Source: an uncultured Succinivibrio sp.
GTDB lineage: Bacteria > Pseudomonadota > Gammaproteobacteria > Enterobacterales > Succinivibrionaceae
Assembly: GCA_934218695.1 (NCBI GenBank)
Contig: CAKQDA010000002.1
Coordinates: 124,001 to 188,000 of the forward strand
Direction: 5' to 3'
DNA length: 64,000 nt
In this document: piece by piece, positions 18,157 to 26,590 of the stretch
Layout: each line of letters starts with the position of its first letter
Position numbering within the stretch: position 1 is the stretch's first letter
The notes under the pieces: model-generated
What the model was told of the DNA's origin: nothing
The model's database searches: none
What the model saw: only the letters and a program-made list of their open reading frames with translations
Position numbers and translations under genes: made by a program

Positions 18157-20154
18157 GTAAAATTTTTGAATAAAACTTTAGTCGTAACTGTTTGATTTCA
18201 GATCACTTTCTACTAATTTATGGTCATCATGAAATTATATATTTAATTTTCAACGACTTTTTGCTTATTTTGCGATTAAAGGATCAAAACGATCGGTAGT
18301 AATTTCATCAGCGTGACTTAAGGATCACCAGATCACATAAAGGCTTTTAATTTTTCATCAGATGCCTTATAAAGCTTGTATACAAAAGAATATAAGGCAC
18401 AGGAATATGGCATCGCTTGACGATTTTGATGATGACAACGAACAGGTAACAGCTGAGCTTGGAAATCTGGGATTAACAGCAGCAGGATTTGATTATTTCA
18501 ACCTTGATGAGCCTATTGAGTTGTGCATAGGAAAGATAGGTTCCCATGTTAAGTTTAAGAGCTCTGAAATAGTAAAGCTTTTATGCTGTCAGGTCCTGAA
18601 TGTACCATATCAGTCACTGTATGGAACGCAGGAGTTTTACCGAAACCGACCATTACAGGCACTGATAAATCGTAAAGATGTTACATTTGAGCAGCTGGAT
18701 AGAAATGTTCTTTCAAGAACTCTTTATGCCATCGCTGAATTTGGACCAGAGAAGCTGTTTTTAAGATGCTCTGCAAAGGTAGCAGAGAAACTGGGGCTCA
18801 AGGTAGAGAGTGTCCATTTGGACAGTACCAGCTTCCATTATTCTGGAGAGCCAGGAATTGAAGATGGATGCAATATTGTTCTCGACCAGGGGTACAGTAG
18901 AGACAATCATCCAGAGCTGGGACAGATAAATGAGCTGATGCTTTGTGATGAACTGAGTAAACTGCCTATATTTGAAACCTGTGTCAGTGAACATGTATCC
19001 GATAAGACCAGTTTCAGAAATGTCATTACTGACTATTGGGACAGTATCAAGGCTCAGTTTAAGAATTTACGTTATCTTACAGGAGACAGTGCCTTATGCA
19101 CCTCTCCTATTGCCAAAGCTGCTAAAGAACATGGCATTAAAATGGTAACTCGTATTCCTGACAAGAATGACGAGGCTACAGCCTGCAGAAAGATGTTAAA
19201 GGCACATCCTGAAGAGCTTGTTCCTGTAGATGAGAACAATCCTGAAGGAACTAAAGCCATGTGGTGTGGTGAAGGTAAACTTGGAGATGAAACCGTAAAG
19301 AAACTGCTGGTACAGAATGAGTTACTTTACTCCACCAAGAAGAGGACCATTACCAAAAGAGCAGAAAAGGAGCTTGATAAGGTAAATTCTCAGCTGAAGA
19401 AACTCTGGACGCAGCCCTGCAAATGTAAGGCTGATGCAGAACAGGAATTAAAGAAAATCACAGCTAAGCTTAAGCTTGTAAAGCTTACTGATGCTGGTAT
19501 TGGCTATGAGGAAGTACAGAAATACACTCATAAAGGCAGACATGGTAAGGATGAGCAAAAGGTAACGGTTGCGGTTAAGGTTAGAGCTGAAGTTGAGCTT
19601 GATGATACCGCCATAGAGCAGAAGATAAAAGAGGATACCTATTACGTCATCTGCACCAATGATGTTGAAAGAAACTGGACTATGGCAGAGCTCATGGGTG
19701 TATATAAGAAGCAGTCTGTAGTAGAGCGTAACTGGAGATGCCTCAAGGATAAGAAACTGCTTATCAACGCAATCTATCTGGAGCTGCCATCAAGAATAAA
19801 TGCACTGATGTGGATTATGACCACTGCTCTTTTGATATTTACCGCAACAGAATACCTGATGCGAAAGAAGATGCAGGAGCAGAAGCTCACTATACCATCT
19901 CCGGATCATAAGGTTCAGCTTGAAAAGCCAAGCCTTATGAGACTGTATCAGTATATAGGCAACAGTGGAATCGTCCTTCAGTGCAACCGAAGTACAGGAA
20001 AAGTATCTGTACTTGGACTTCCGACTGAAGTAAAACTGGTCCTGATAGCTATGGGAGATGAATGGTGCCGGTATTACCTTAAGTCGTATTACCAGGACAC
20101 AGCGTTTTAACTTGTTGATTAACTGAATAATGATGTTTTATTCGAAAATTTTAC
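18157..20154 (+). mobile_element. IS1634-type insertion sequence, apparently complete
   Basis: A 20-bp terminal inverted repeat GTAAAATTTTTGAATAAAAC at 18157-18176 matches the complement of 20135-20154 with one mismatch. A few more bases outside (CATTG) also match, so the ends may reach about 29 bp. The 2.0-kb element contains one intact transposase. No clear target duplication could be read. Confidence 0.8.
18362..20110 (+). CDS. IS1634-family DDE transposase
   Basis: A 582-aa uninterrupted protein. The N-terminal DUF4277-like region runs from ELGNLGLTAAGFDYFNLDEP through about residue 115. The catalytic domain follows with SVHLDSTSFHYSGEP (first Asp), LRYLTGDSALCTSPIA (second Asp), a long insert with a Lys-rich coiled stretch, and QSVVERNWRCLKDKKLL (Glu). 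It could start at ATG 18362 or at ATG 18407; no strong ribosome site favours either. It is the only transposase here that looks fully intact together with matched element ends, so it may be a recent arrival. Confidence 0.85.
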   Translation: MPYKACIQKNIRHRNMASLDDFDDDNEQVTAELGNLGLTAAGFDYFNLDEPIELCIGKIGSHVKFKSSEIVKLLCCQVLNVPYQSLYGTQEFYRNRPLQALINRKDVTFEQLDRNVLSRTLYAIAEFGPEKLFLRCSAKVAEKLGLKVESVHLDSTSFHYSGEPGIEDGCNIVLDQGYSRDNHPELGQINELMLCDELSKLPIFETCVSEHVSDKTSFRNVITDYWDSIKAQFKNLRYLTGDSALCTSPIAKAAKEHGIKMVTRIPDKNDEATACRKMLKAHPEELVPVDENNPEGTKAMWCGEGKLGDETVKKLLVQNELLYSTKKRTITKRAEKELDKVNSQLKKLWTQPCKCKADAEQELKKITAKLKLVKLTDAGIGYEEVQKYTHKGRHGKDEQKVTVAVKVRAEVELDDTAIEQKIKEDTYYVICTNDVERNWTMAELMGVYKKQSVVERNWRCLKDKKLLINAIYLELPSRINALMWIMTTALLIFTATEYLMRKKMQEQKLTIPSPDHKVQLEKPSLMRLYQYIGNSGIVLQCNRSTGKVSVLGLPTEVKLVLIAMGDEWCRYYLKSYYQDTAF

Positions 20155-20293
20155 CGATCAATGCGAGTTCTTGGTTGTTAATATTGTTTCTATCGATACT
20201 ATACACAGTTAATCTGTTTTTAGCATCTTCAGCTTAGTGGGGCAACACCATTAACTTCCATGCCTTGTCTGTCTGATAAATCAATGACTAGCC

Positions 20294-21076
20294 TTACTTG
20301 CTGTGTTTATACAGCATGAATTTCAAATATAAAGCTGAAAACGGCCATAACCATTTATATATTCTGTTAAGCCTTTTTAGAATATCAGATGCAGATGTTA
20401 CATCATAACCTTCGCTTGTATTTGCATAAAGAGAATATGTAATTCTCTTGTATGTATCGGCGTGTTCATTGCTTTGAGCCAGCCAGTCTTCATAGTAGAA
20501 TCTGTCTGATGTAATTACAGGCTCTTCAAGTTGCCTTACATATGAAGATCTGACCCAGAAAAAATTGAACCAGATCAGACAGCCTCTCTGATCATTCGGA
20601 TCGTAATCTTTTTTAGGAAAAGCTCCAATTTTTGACACGTCTTTATGAGTATCAAAAATTTCAAGTGTATGTCTGAAATTAAGGAATGTAAGGTAGGTAA
20701 GCAAAATTTCTCTTGGAGATCTGCCTGACTTTAATCCAGTTGAAAAATGCTGTTTGTAACTCATTCCTTTTGTATGCAGGTAAATAAGGAACTCATGTTC
20801 ATTATTTATAGCTAATTCCCATACTTTATGTATTCCAAAATATTCATAAGTGTTTTTATTATGAAAATTTACACTTGTAAGGGGAATATTAAGATTGTTA
20901 AAAAAATGTTTTACTTCAGATGAATCTTCTGAATCTGACACTTCGATATATAATGTCGCTTCCTTTAATACACCAGATCTTCTGATATCAGAAAGTTGCG
21001 AATAAATAATTTTTTTCCAGTTCTTTTTATGATTTATATAAGCAAAATAGACTATGCCAATTCTTTTCTCGTTCAT
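20294..21076 (-). CDS. glycosyltransferase-like protein of the polysaccharide locus
   Basis: A 260-aa protein beginning MNEKRIGIVYFAYINHKKNW. It contains HEFLIYLHTKGMSY, QRGCLIWFNFFWVRSSYV and DRFYYEDWLAQSNEHAD. The YLHTKG and YEDWL patterns resemble the donor-binding and acidic motifs of bacterial and viral glycosyltransferase-like proteins of uncharacterised type; the IHTK/LHTK motif is shared with the RgpF-like proteins. No membrane segment is obvious apart from a hydrophobic C-terminal stretch. A role in glycan assembly is inferred from motifs and position. Confidence 0.55.
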   Translation of the reverse strand: MNEKRIGIVYFAYINHKKNWKKIIYSQLSDIRRSGVLKEATLYIEVSDSEDSSEVKHFFNNLNIPLTSVNFHNKNTYEYFGIHKVWELAINNEHEFLIYLHTKGMSYKQHFSTGLKSGRSPREILLTYLTFLNFRHTLEIFDTHKDVSKIGAFPKKDYDPNDQRGCLIWFNFFWVRSSYVRQLEEPVITSDRFYYEDWLAQSNEHADTYKRITYSLYANTSEGYDVTSASDILKRLNRIYKWLWPFSALYLKFMLYKHSK

Positions 21077-21357
21077 ATTAAAAGAAAACTCAATATTTGA
21101 AGTAAATTGTAATCGTAAGCACTAATGAGATATTTGGATAATAATTTAGTTTTTTTTTGCTGAATGTATTCCTCTTTCTTAATTGTACCATTAAACCACT
21201 TCTAATCACACATTCGATGGTAATTTACAGTTTTTTACTCCATATTTTCTTTTCAAAACTCATATGTCAGCAAATTATGCCAGTAATAATCTCGTGTTCA
21301 ATTTTCTTAATGATATCTTGTGTACAAGTTGTGGCGTTATCAAGGATACATATTCAT

Positions 21358-22863
21358 ATGGAGCATGCTGTAATGGAATTTACTGATAACTGCAAAGTTG
21401 TGACAAATGATGGGGCACTGTTATTTAGGAATAAGTCTGCGTATGAGCTTTTGGAAGAAAACAGGTTGCTGTTGAAAATATTACAGGATAACTGTCATAT
21501 GAGCACTGAAAACTATATACGGATAATCAATCCCCTTATAACGAGATTTGCAAAAACAGTGTCAGTTGTACCTGCATCTAAATTTCTGCATGACAGCGAT
21601 TGTGGTGGACTTTTTAGACACAGTTTGTTAGTTGCTATTAAGGCTGCAGAACTTTACAGAATTAATAAAAAAATGACGATAAATTCTGATGCAGATTATG
21701 TGCTGATAATTTTTCTCTCATTTTTTCATGACTGTGGGAAACTTTTATCAGATTATGAAATTTCGTCAAACGGTGTTTTATTTGAATATGACAATGATAA
21801 AATCAGCTATACTTTAGATGACTTTTTACAACAGCAAAAATCAGACCTTGTTAAAATCAGCTACAAAGATAAGCGAAATAAAGAGCACGAACTCTGTAAT
21901 GCTCTGATGATGAAATTCATGTTATACGGACAGAGCAATCTCTCTCTCTATTTAACTGATACAAAGACTAAAGATGCCATCAATTCTGTTCTGTTTGCTG
22001 ACTCTGGTAATCAGTATTACAGGCTGATAAAAACAGCAGATATCATTGCTTGTACAGTTTCAATAAACCGGTATTCACCTTTGTATGAAATTGGTAACTT
22101 TTTAAAAATTCTTTTTTATTCTAAAGTTATAGATTTGTCTTTATCAGGGTTTTACAGAGTAAATTACGGATATGCTGTAGAGAAAGGCTCTTCAGCTCAT
22201 CAGGCAGTCATTGCAGCTTTTGATGTTTACTATGAGATCTTAAATGAGTGTAAGTCTTTTTCTAATCTTACCTGCCAGAGTTTTGAAAAACATTTTAGTA
22301 TTTTTCAGAATTCCCAGATAAACAGATTACAGAGTAGAGAAGATCTTTGTAAATTATCTGAAAACAGTAATTTTAAATGTCCCAAAAAGTCTTTCTTTAT
22401 TGAACTGGCCGATTCTAATTTTTATGTTCAGGGAGCTTACAAAAGAGCCTGTATCTGGAGAGAATTATATAAAAATGGCAGTTCTAAATTTGTGTATGGC
22501 TACATACTGTCGTTAGAACTAGATCCTTCAGATACTGAGTATTCAATAGTCGGAGAATACAAGTCTGATTTCGTTCAGAAATTATTAAATGCAAATAACA
22601 TTGAGTTTAATGACTGTAGTAAGTCTCAAATAACTTCTTTTGATATAACAGAAGAATATGATGAGAGATGGTGTATAAATGAAAACTCGATTTTAAGAGA
22701 TTCCTATACAGTTGTGAGAGAAAATTTGTTGAAGAAAAAATCCAGACAAAGAGAACAGACAAAAAAGAAAGAAAAGACTTCATTAAATGCTGAGATCAAA
22801 TCTTTACAGATCGAGAAAAAAACACAAGAAAGCTCAGTGCCTGACGATTACTGGTCATATTAG
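21358..22863 (+). CDS. TraI_2/HD-domain-like protein, orphan
   Basis: About 501 aa from ATG 21358, chosen because AAGGA lies 11 bp upstream; the hydrophobic extension back to TTG 21157 looks non-coding. Residues ~40-150 resemble the relaxase-associated TraI_2 domain of MOBH elements. They include CGGLFRHSLLVAIKAAELYR, then FLSFFHDCGKLLSDYEI (HD motif), with a later YRLIKTADIIA acidic residue as in HD hydrolases. The C-terminal third is charged and ends in a Lys/Glu-rich coil. MOBH relaxases nick conjugative elements, but no conjugation genes are seen nearby, so a nuclease or phosphohydrolase role in something else is possible. Confidence 0.5.
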   Translation: MEHAVMEFTDNCKVVTNDGALLFRNKSAYELLEENRLLLKILQDNCHMSTENYIRIINPLITRFAKTVSVVPASKFLHDSDCGGLFRHSLLVAIKAAELYRINKKMTINSDADYVLIIFLSFFHDCGKLLSDYEISSNGVLFEYDNDKISYTLDDFLQQQKSDLVKISYKDKRNKEHELCNALMMKFMLYGQSNLSLYLTDTKTKDAINSVLFADSGNQYYRLIKTADIIACTVSINRYSPLYEIGNFLKILFYSKVIDLSLSGFYRVNYGYAVEKGSSAHQAVIAAFDVYYEILNECKSFSNLTCQSFEKHFSIFQNSQINRLQSREDLCKLSENSNFKCPKKSFFIELADSNFYVQGAYKRACIWRELYKNGSSKFVYGYILSLELDPSDTEYSIVGEYKSDFVQKLLNANNIEFNDCSKSQITSFDITEEYDERWCINENSILRDSYTVVRENLLKKKSRQREQTKKKEKTSLNAEIKSLQIEKKTQESSVPDDYWSY

Positions 22864-22965
22864 TAATGTAAGTTATGTTAATCTGAAAGCAGTCTATTTA
22901 CTCTGATGATATTCTGTGATTTCTGCATTTTTAAATGTGCATATGCAGTAAGTTGGAAATTATTT

Positions 22966-23844
22966 ATGAAGAAAATATTAGTTCACGTCCATATCTTTTA
23001 TGACAACTTATATCCTGAGTTGAAGTCATGTCTGTTAAATCTTAAGGACTATAACTGTGATTATATTTTTACTTTTGTAACTAAAAATGAAGCTCTTGAA
23101 GCAGACATAAAAGCTTCTTTTAAAAATGCAAAAGTTGAAATTGTAAAAAATCTTGGATTTGATCTGGGACCTTTTGTTCACGTCTTAAATGAGGTAAATC
23201 TGTCTGATTACAGTTATGTAATAAAGCTCCATACTAAAAGAGATATTCCTGTTTTAGGTAAAAATGACTGGTATTCAGGTTCAGGATGGAGAGATGCCTT
23301 ACTAAAATTTATAAAGACAAAGCAAACTTTTGCTAATGTAATACGCAGACTTGATAATAATCACAAAATTGGCATGCATGGACCTAATATCTGTACCTTT
23401 AATAAAAAGACAGATGACCATTTCTCATATAAACAGGCATTAAAGTATTTTATTGCTAACAATCTAAAACGTAAAAATTATAAGTTTGTAGCCGGTACCA
23501 TGTTTATGGTGAAGGCTGAACTTTTAGAGCTCATTAAACAATTAAAAATTTCACAGGACAATTTTGAAAGCCCTGATCTTTCGCATGATGGCTGTCAGAT
23601 GGCACATATCTTTGAAAGATTATGCGGATATACTGTCACAAGTCAGGGGTATCAGATAGTTGACTGTACATACAACATAACTTACTCAAAGCTTTTATAC
23701 GCTCTTTTTAATATTAAGAAATTTGTGATGTCTTCAATAATCTCCGTGAGAGTAACCAGAAAAAACAAACTTCTTATTAAAGTACTGAGAATACCTGTTT
23801 TTGCGATGAAGCTCAAGACAGATCCAAATGTGAAAAAGAATTAA
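22966..23844 (+). CDS. RgpF-like polysaccharide synthesis protein, second copy
   Basis: A 292-aa protein from ATG 22966 (MKKILVHVHIFYDNLYPELK), preferred over the upstream start because family members begin at this point. Motifs match the paralogue at 15417: KNLGFDLGPFVHVLNEV, YVIKLHTKRDIP, GWRDALLKFI, KIGMHGPNICTF, FVAGTMFMVKAELL and MAHIFERLCGYTVTSQGY. RgpF proteins help build rhamnose-containing polysaccharide, which fits the rmlA-rmlC-rmlB genes just downstream. The last ~50 residues are basic and hydrophobic. Confidence 0.75.
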   Translation: MKKILVHVHIFYDNLYPELKSCLLNLKDYNCDYIFTFVTKNEALEADIKASFKNAKVEIVKNLGFDLGPFVHVLNEVNLSDYSYVIKLHTKRDIPVLGKNDWYSGSGWRDALLKFIKTKQTFANVIRRLDNNHKIGMHGPNICTFNKKTDDHFSYKQALKYFIANNLKRKNYKFVAGTMFMVKAELLELIKQLKISQDNFESPDLSHDGCQMAHIFERLCGYTVTSQGYQIVDCTYNITYSKLLYALFNIKKFVMSSIISVRVTRKNKLLIKVLRIPVFAMKLKTDPNVKKN

Positions 23845-23972
23845 AACTAAGCTTTATCAGCTTTTATTAAAACACATATCTAAGTGAATACAGATTAAAA
23901 GTAAGCCTGTTTTACTGTATGAACTGTTGTAGAGCATGTATAATAGACAAAATTCAAACGAAGGTGATTTAT

Positions 23973-24866
23973 ATGAAAGGAATATTATTAGCAGGCGGAA
24001 GTGGTACACGTTTGTATCCATTGACAAAGACAACATCTAAACAGCTTTTGCCTGTTTATGATAAGCCTATGATTTACTATCCTTTATCTACGCTAATGCT
24101 GTTTGGTATTAAGGATATTCTAATTATATCAACACCTCGAGATCTTCCAAATATTGAAAAGCTCTTTGGTGACGGCTCCAAGTTTGGTTTAAATCTCCAG
24201 TATAAAGTACAGGAAGAACCTAATGGAATTGCTCAGGCATTTATTTTAGGTGCTGACTTTATTGGGAATTCTAAAGAAGATGTCAGCCTGATTTTAGGAG
24301 ATAACATTTTCTACATGGGGAGCCAGTTTGGCGAGTTTAATGATCAGGTAAAAAAGAACAGTGGTAGAAATGCCACTATTTTTGCGTACCACGTAACTGA
24401 TCCTGAGAGATTTGGTGTGGTTGAGTTTGATGAGAGCAGAAAAGCTGTTTCAATTGAAGAAAAACCTGCTCATCCAAAATCAAACTACGCATCTGTAGGT
24501 TTATATTTCTATCCATCTGATGTTGTGAAAAAGGCAAAGACCTTAAAAACATCAGCTCGTGGTGAGTACGAAATTACCGATCTTAATAATATATACCTCA
24601 ACGAGGGCAGACTTTCAGTTGTACCAATGCGTCGAGGAAATGCATGGCTTGATGCCGGTACTCCTGATTCTTTAATGGATTCAGGCTCTTTTGTGCAGAT
24701 TGTAGAGAAGAGACAGGGACTAAAGATTGCATGTATTGAAGAAATTGCCTATAAGCAGGGCTTTATTAATGATGCACAGATGCAGTCTTTAATAGATGAA
24801 TTAAAGAAAAGTAACTATAGAGATTATTTAGTTAAAGTTTTTGAGGAAAAACATGAACTTTATTAA
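23973..24866 (+). CDS. rmlA: glucose-1-phosphate thymidylyltransferase
   Basis: A 297-aa enzyme starting MKGILLAGGSGTRLYPLTK, the nucleotide-binding signature. It has further family motifs KQLLPVYDKPMIYYPLS, SLILGDNIFY, RFGVVEFDE, SIEEKP and NAWLDAGTPDSLMD. It joins glucose-1-phosphate and dTTP to give dTDP-glucose, the first step of the dTDP-deoxysugar pathway. ATG 23973 is chosen because AAGGTG precedes it and the motif begins at residue 4. A TATAAT box at 23939-23944 suggests a promoter close by. Its end overlaps the next gene by 14 bp. Confidence 0.95.
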   Translation: MKGILLAGGSGTRLYPLTKTTSKQLLPVYDKPMIYYPLSTLMLFGIKDILIISTPRDLPNIEKLFGDGSKFGLNLQYKVQEEPNGIAQAFILGADFIGNSKEDVSLILGDNIFYMGSQFGEFNDQVKKNSGRNATIFAYHVTDPERFGVVEFDESRKAVSIEEKPAHPKSNYASVGLYFYPSDVVKKAKTLKTSARGEYEITDLNNIYLNEGRLSVVPMRRGNAWLDAGTPDSLMDSGSFVQIVEKRQGLKIACIEEIAYKQGFINDAQMQSLIDELKKSNYRDYLVKVFEEKHELY

Positions 24867-25404
24867 GACTCCAATTGAGGGTGTCATTATTGTAGAGCCA
24901 CGCGTATTCAACGATCCACGTGGATATTTCTTTGAAAGCTACAATGCAAAAGAGTTTAAAGCGAACGGAATTGATTGTGACTTTGTACAGGATAATCAGT
25001 CAAAATCAAGCTACGGTGTTATCAGAGGACTTCACTGTCAGCGCGGTGAGCACTGTCAGGCTAAGCTTGTTCGTGCATTGCTCGGTAAAGTTCTTGATGT
25101 TGTTGTAGATATCAGAAAGAACTCAACTACCTTTGGTCAGCATGTAGCTGTAGAGTTATCTGACGAGAATCAGAGACAGCTTTTCATGCCTCATGGCTGT
25201 CTGCACGGTTTTAGTGTTCTTTCAGAGACCGCAATCTTTGCCTATAAGGTTGATAACTTCTATAACAAAGAGTCAGAGTGGGGCATGAGATATGATGCTC
25301 CAGAATTTAATATTGACTGGAAAATCCCCGCTGACAAGGTATTAACTTCCGATAAGGATAGAATTGCACATTCTCTTAAGGATGTGCCAGACTTTTCTTT
25401 ATAA
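24853..25404 (+). CDS. rmlC: dTDP-4-dehydrorhamnose 3,5-epimerase
   Basis: A 183-aa cupin enzyme from ATG 24853 (MNFIKTPIEGVIIVEPRVF). GAGGA lies just upstream and the start is inside rmlA, implying coupled translation. Motifs include DPRGYFFESYN, DNQSKSSYGVIRGLHCQ with the catalytic His, and FMPHGCLHGFSVLSETA followed by the Tyr-containing FAYKVDNFY. It epimerises C3 and C5 of dTDP-4-keto-6-deoxyglucose. Length is normal for the family. Confidence 0.95.
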   Translation: MNFIKTPIEGVIIVEPRVFNDPRGYFFESYNAKEFKANGIDCDFVQDNQSKSSYGVIRGLHCQRGEHCQAKLVRALLGKVLDVVVDIRKNSTTFGQHVAVELSDENQRQLFMPHGCLHGFSVLSETAIFAYKVDNFYNKESEWGMRYDAPEFNIDWKIPADKVLTSDKDRIAHSLKDVPDFSL

Positions 25405-25463
25405 ATAATATACAGAACTAATAAGTTTTATTTCTTAAAAAGATTCATTCGGATATACATATC

Positions 25464-26483
25464 ATGACAAAATCAATTCTAGTAACTGGTGGAGCCGGTT
25501 TTATCGGTTCTAACTTTGTACCATATTTCTGCAAGAAGTATCCTGAATATCACATCATTAACCTTGATAAGTTAACTTATGCGGGTGATTTGAACAATGT
25601 AAAAGAGTGTGAAAACGACTCTAACTACACCTTTGTTAAAGGCGATATCTGCGACGAGAATTTAATTGAAGAATTATTTTCTAAGTACGATATTCGTGGT
25701 GTAGTGCACTTTGCGGCAGAAAGCCATGTTGACAATTCCATTAAAGGTCCAAAAATCTTTATGGAAACAAATATTATGGGCACATTTACTTTAATTGAGA
25801 CTGCAAGACGTCACTGGATGGATGCTCCTTTCAAGGTAAAACCAGGTTATGAAAATGTAAGATTCCATCATATCTCAACTGATGAGGTTTACGGTACTTT
25901 AGGTGAAACAGGTTACTTTACAGAGACTACTCCATATGCACCTAACAGCCCTTATTCATCATCAAAGGCCAGCTCTGATTTAATTGTAAGAGCATATCAT
26001 CACACCTATGGTATGAATGTAACAACTTCTAACTGCTCAAACAACTATGGTCCAAAACAGAACCATGAGAAGCTGATTCCTCATATTATTGAAAATGCTT
26101 TAGCCTTAAAACCTCTGCCAATCTATGGTAAAGGTTTAAATGTTCGTGACTGGTTATATGTTTTAGACCATTGCAAAGCAGTTGACTTAATCTTCCACAA
26201 AGGTGTATCTGGCGAGACCTATAACATCGGTGGTCACAATGAGCGTAACAATATCACCATCGTAAACACCATCTGTTCAATCCTTGATAAAGAGTGTCCT
26301 AGAAAAGATGGTGGCAAGTATGCTGATTTAATCACCTTTGTTCAGGACAGGGCAGGTCATGACTTACGTTATGCAATTGATGCTACTAAGCTAACTACAG
26401 AACTTGGCTGGAAGGCTGATGAGACCTTTGATACAGGTATCGTAAAAACAGTTGAGTGGTATTTGAATAAATACAAAGCTTAA
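25464..26483 (+). CDS. rmlB: dTDP-glucose 4,6-dehydratase
   Basis: A 339-aa extended short-chain dehydrogenase: NAD-binding VTGGAGFIGSNF at residue 7, FAAESHVDNSI, HISTDEVYGTLGE and the catalytic Y-x(3)-K in SPYSSSKASSDL. It also has NNYGPKQNHEKLIPHI and DWLYVLDHCKA. It converts dTDP-glucose to dTDP-4-keto-6-deoxyglucose. In the pathway it acts between RmlA and RmlC. A clear terminator follows. No rmlD is found in the window, so the last reduction to dTDP-rhamnose must be done elsewhere or the final sugar is different. Confidence 0.95.
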   Translation: MTKSILVTGGAGFIGSNFVPYFCKKYPEYHIINLDKLTYAGDLNNVKECENDSNYTFVKGDICDENLIEELFSKYDIRGVVHFAAESHVDNSIKGPKIFMETNIMGTFTLIETARRHWMDAPFKVKPGYENVRFHHISTDEVYGTLGETGYFTETTPYAPNSPYSSSKASSDLIVRAYHHTYGMNVTTSNCSNNYGPKQNHEKLIPHIIENALALKPLPIYGKGLNVRDWLYVLDHCKAVDLIFHKGVSGETYNIGGHNERNNITIVNTICSILDKECPRKDGGKYADLITFVQDRAGHDLRYAIDATKLTTELGWKADETFDTGIVKTVEWYLNKYKA

Positions 26484-26498
26484 TATGTAAAAACTGAA

Positions 26499-26526
26499 TG
26501 GGGGAGTTTTGCCCCCCACTTTTTTA
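26499..26526 (+). terminator. Rho-independent terminator after rmlB
   Basis: A GC-only stem, GGGGG (26500-26504) with CCCCC (26513-26517) and a flanking T-A pair, is followed by CTTTTTTATAT. This closes the rmlA-rmlC-rmlB operon. Confidence 0.85.
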
Positions 26527-26590
26527 TATATTTTTATCAAAGAATTTCTTCAAAAAATTTCGTTTTGTATCAGACAGTGGAAAATATCAT

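Noticed and set aside
21157..21357. N-terminal hydrophobic extension of the TraI_2/HD-like protein
   Set aside because: It begins at a TTG with no ribosome site, overlaps an AT-rich promoter-like stretch, and a better start with AAGGA exists at 21358.
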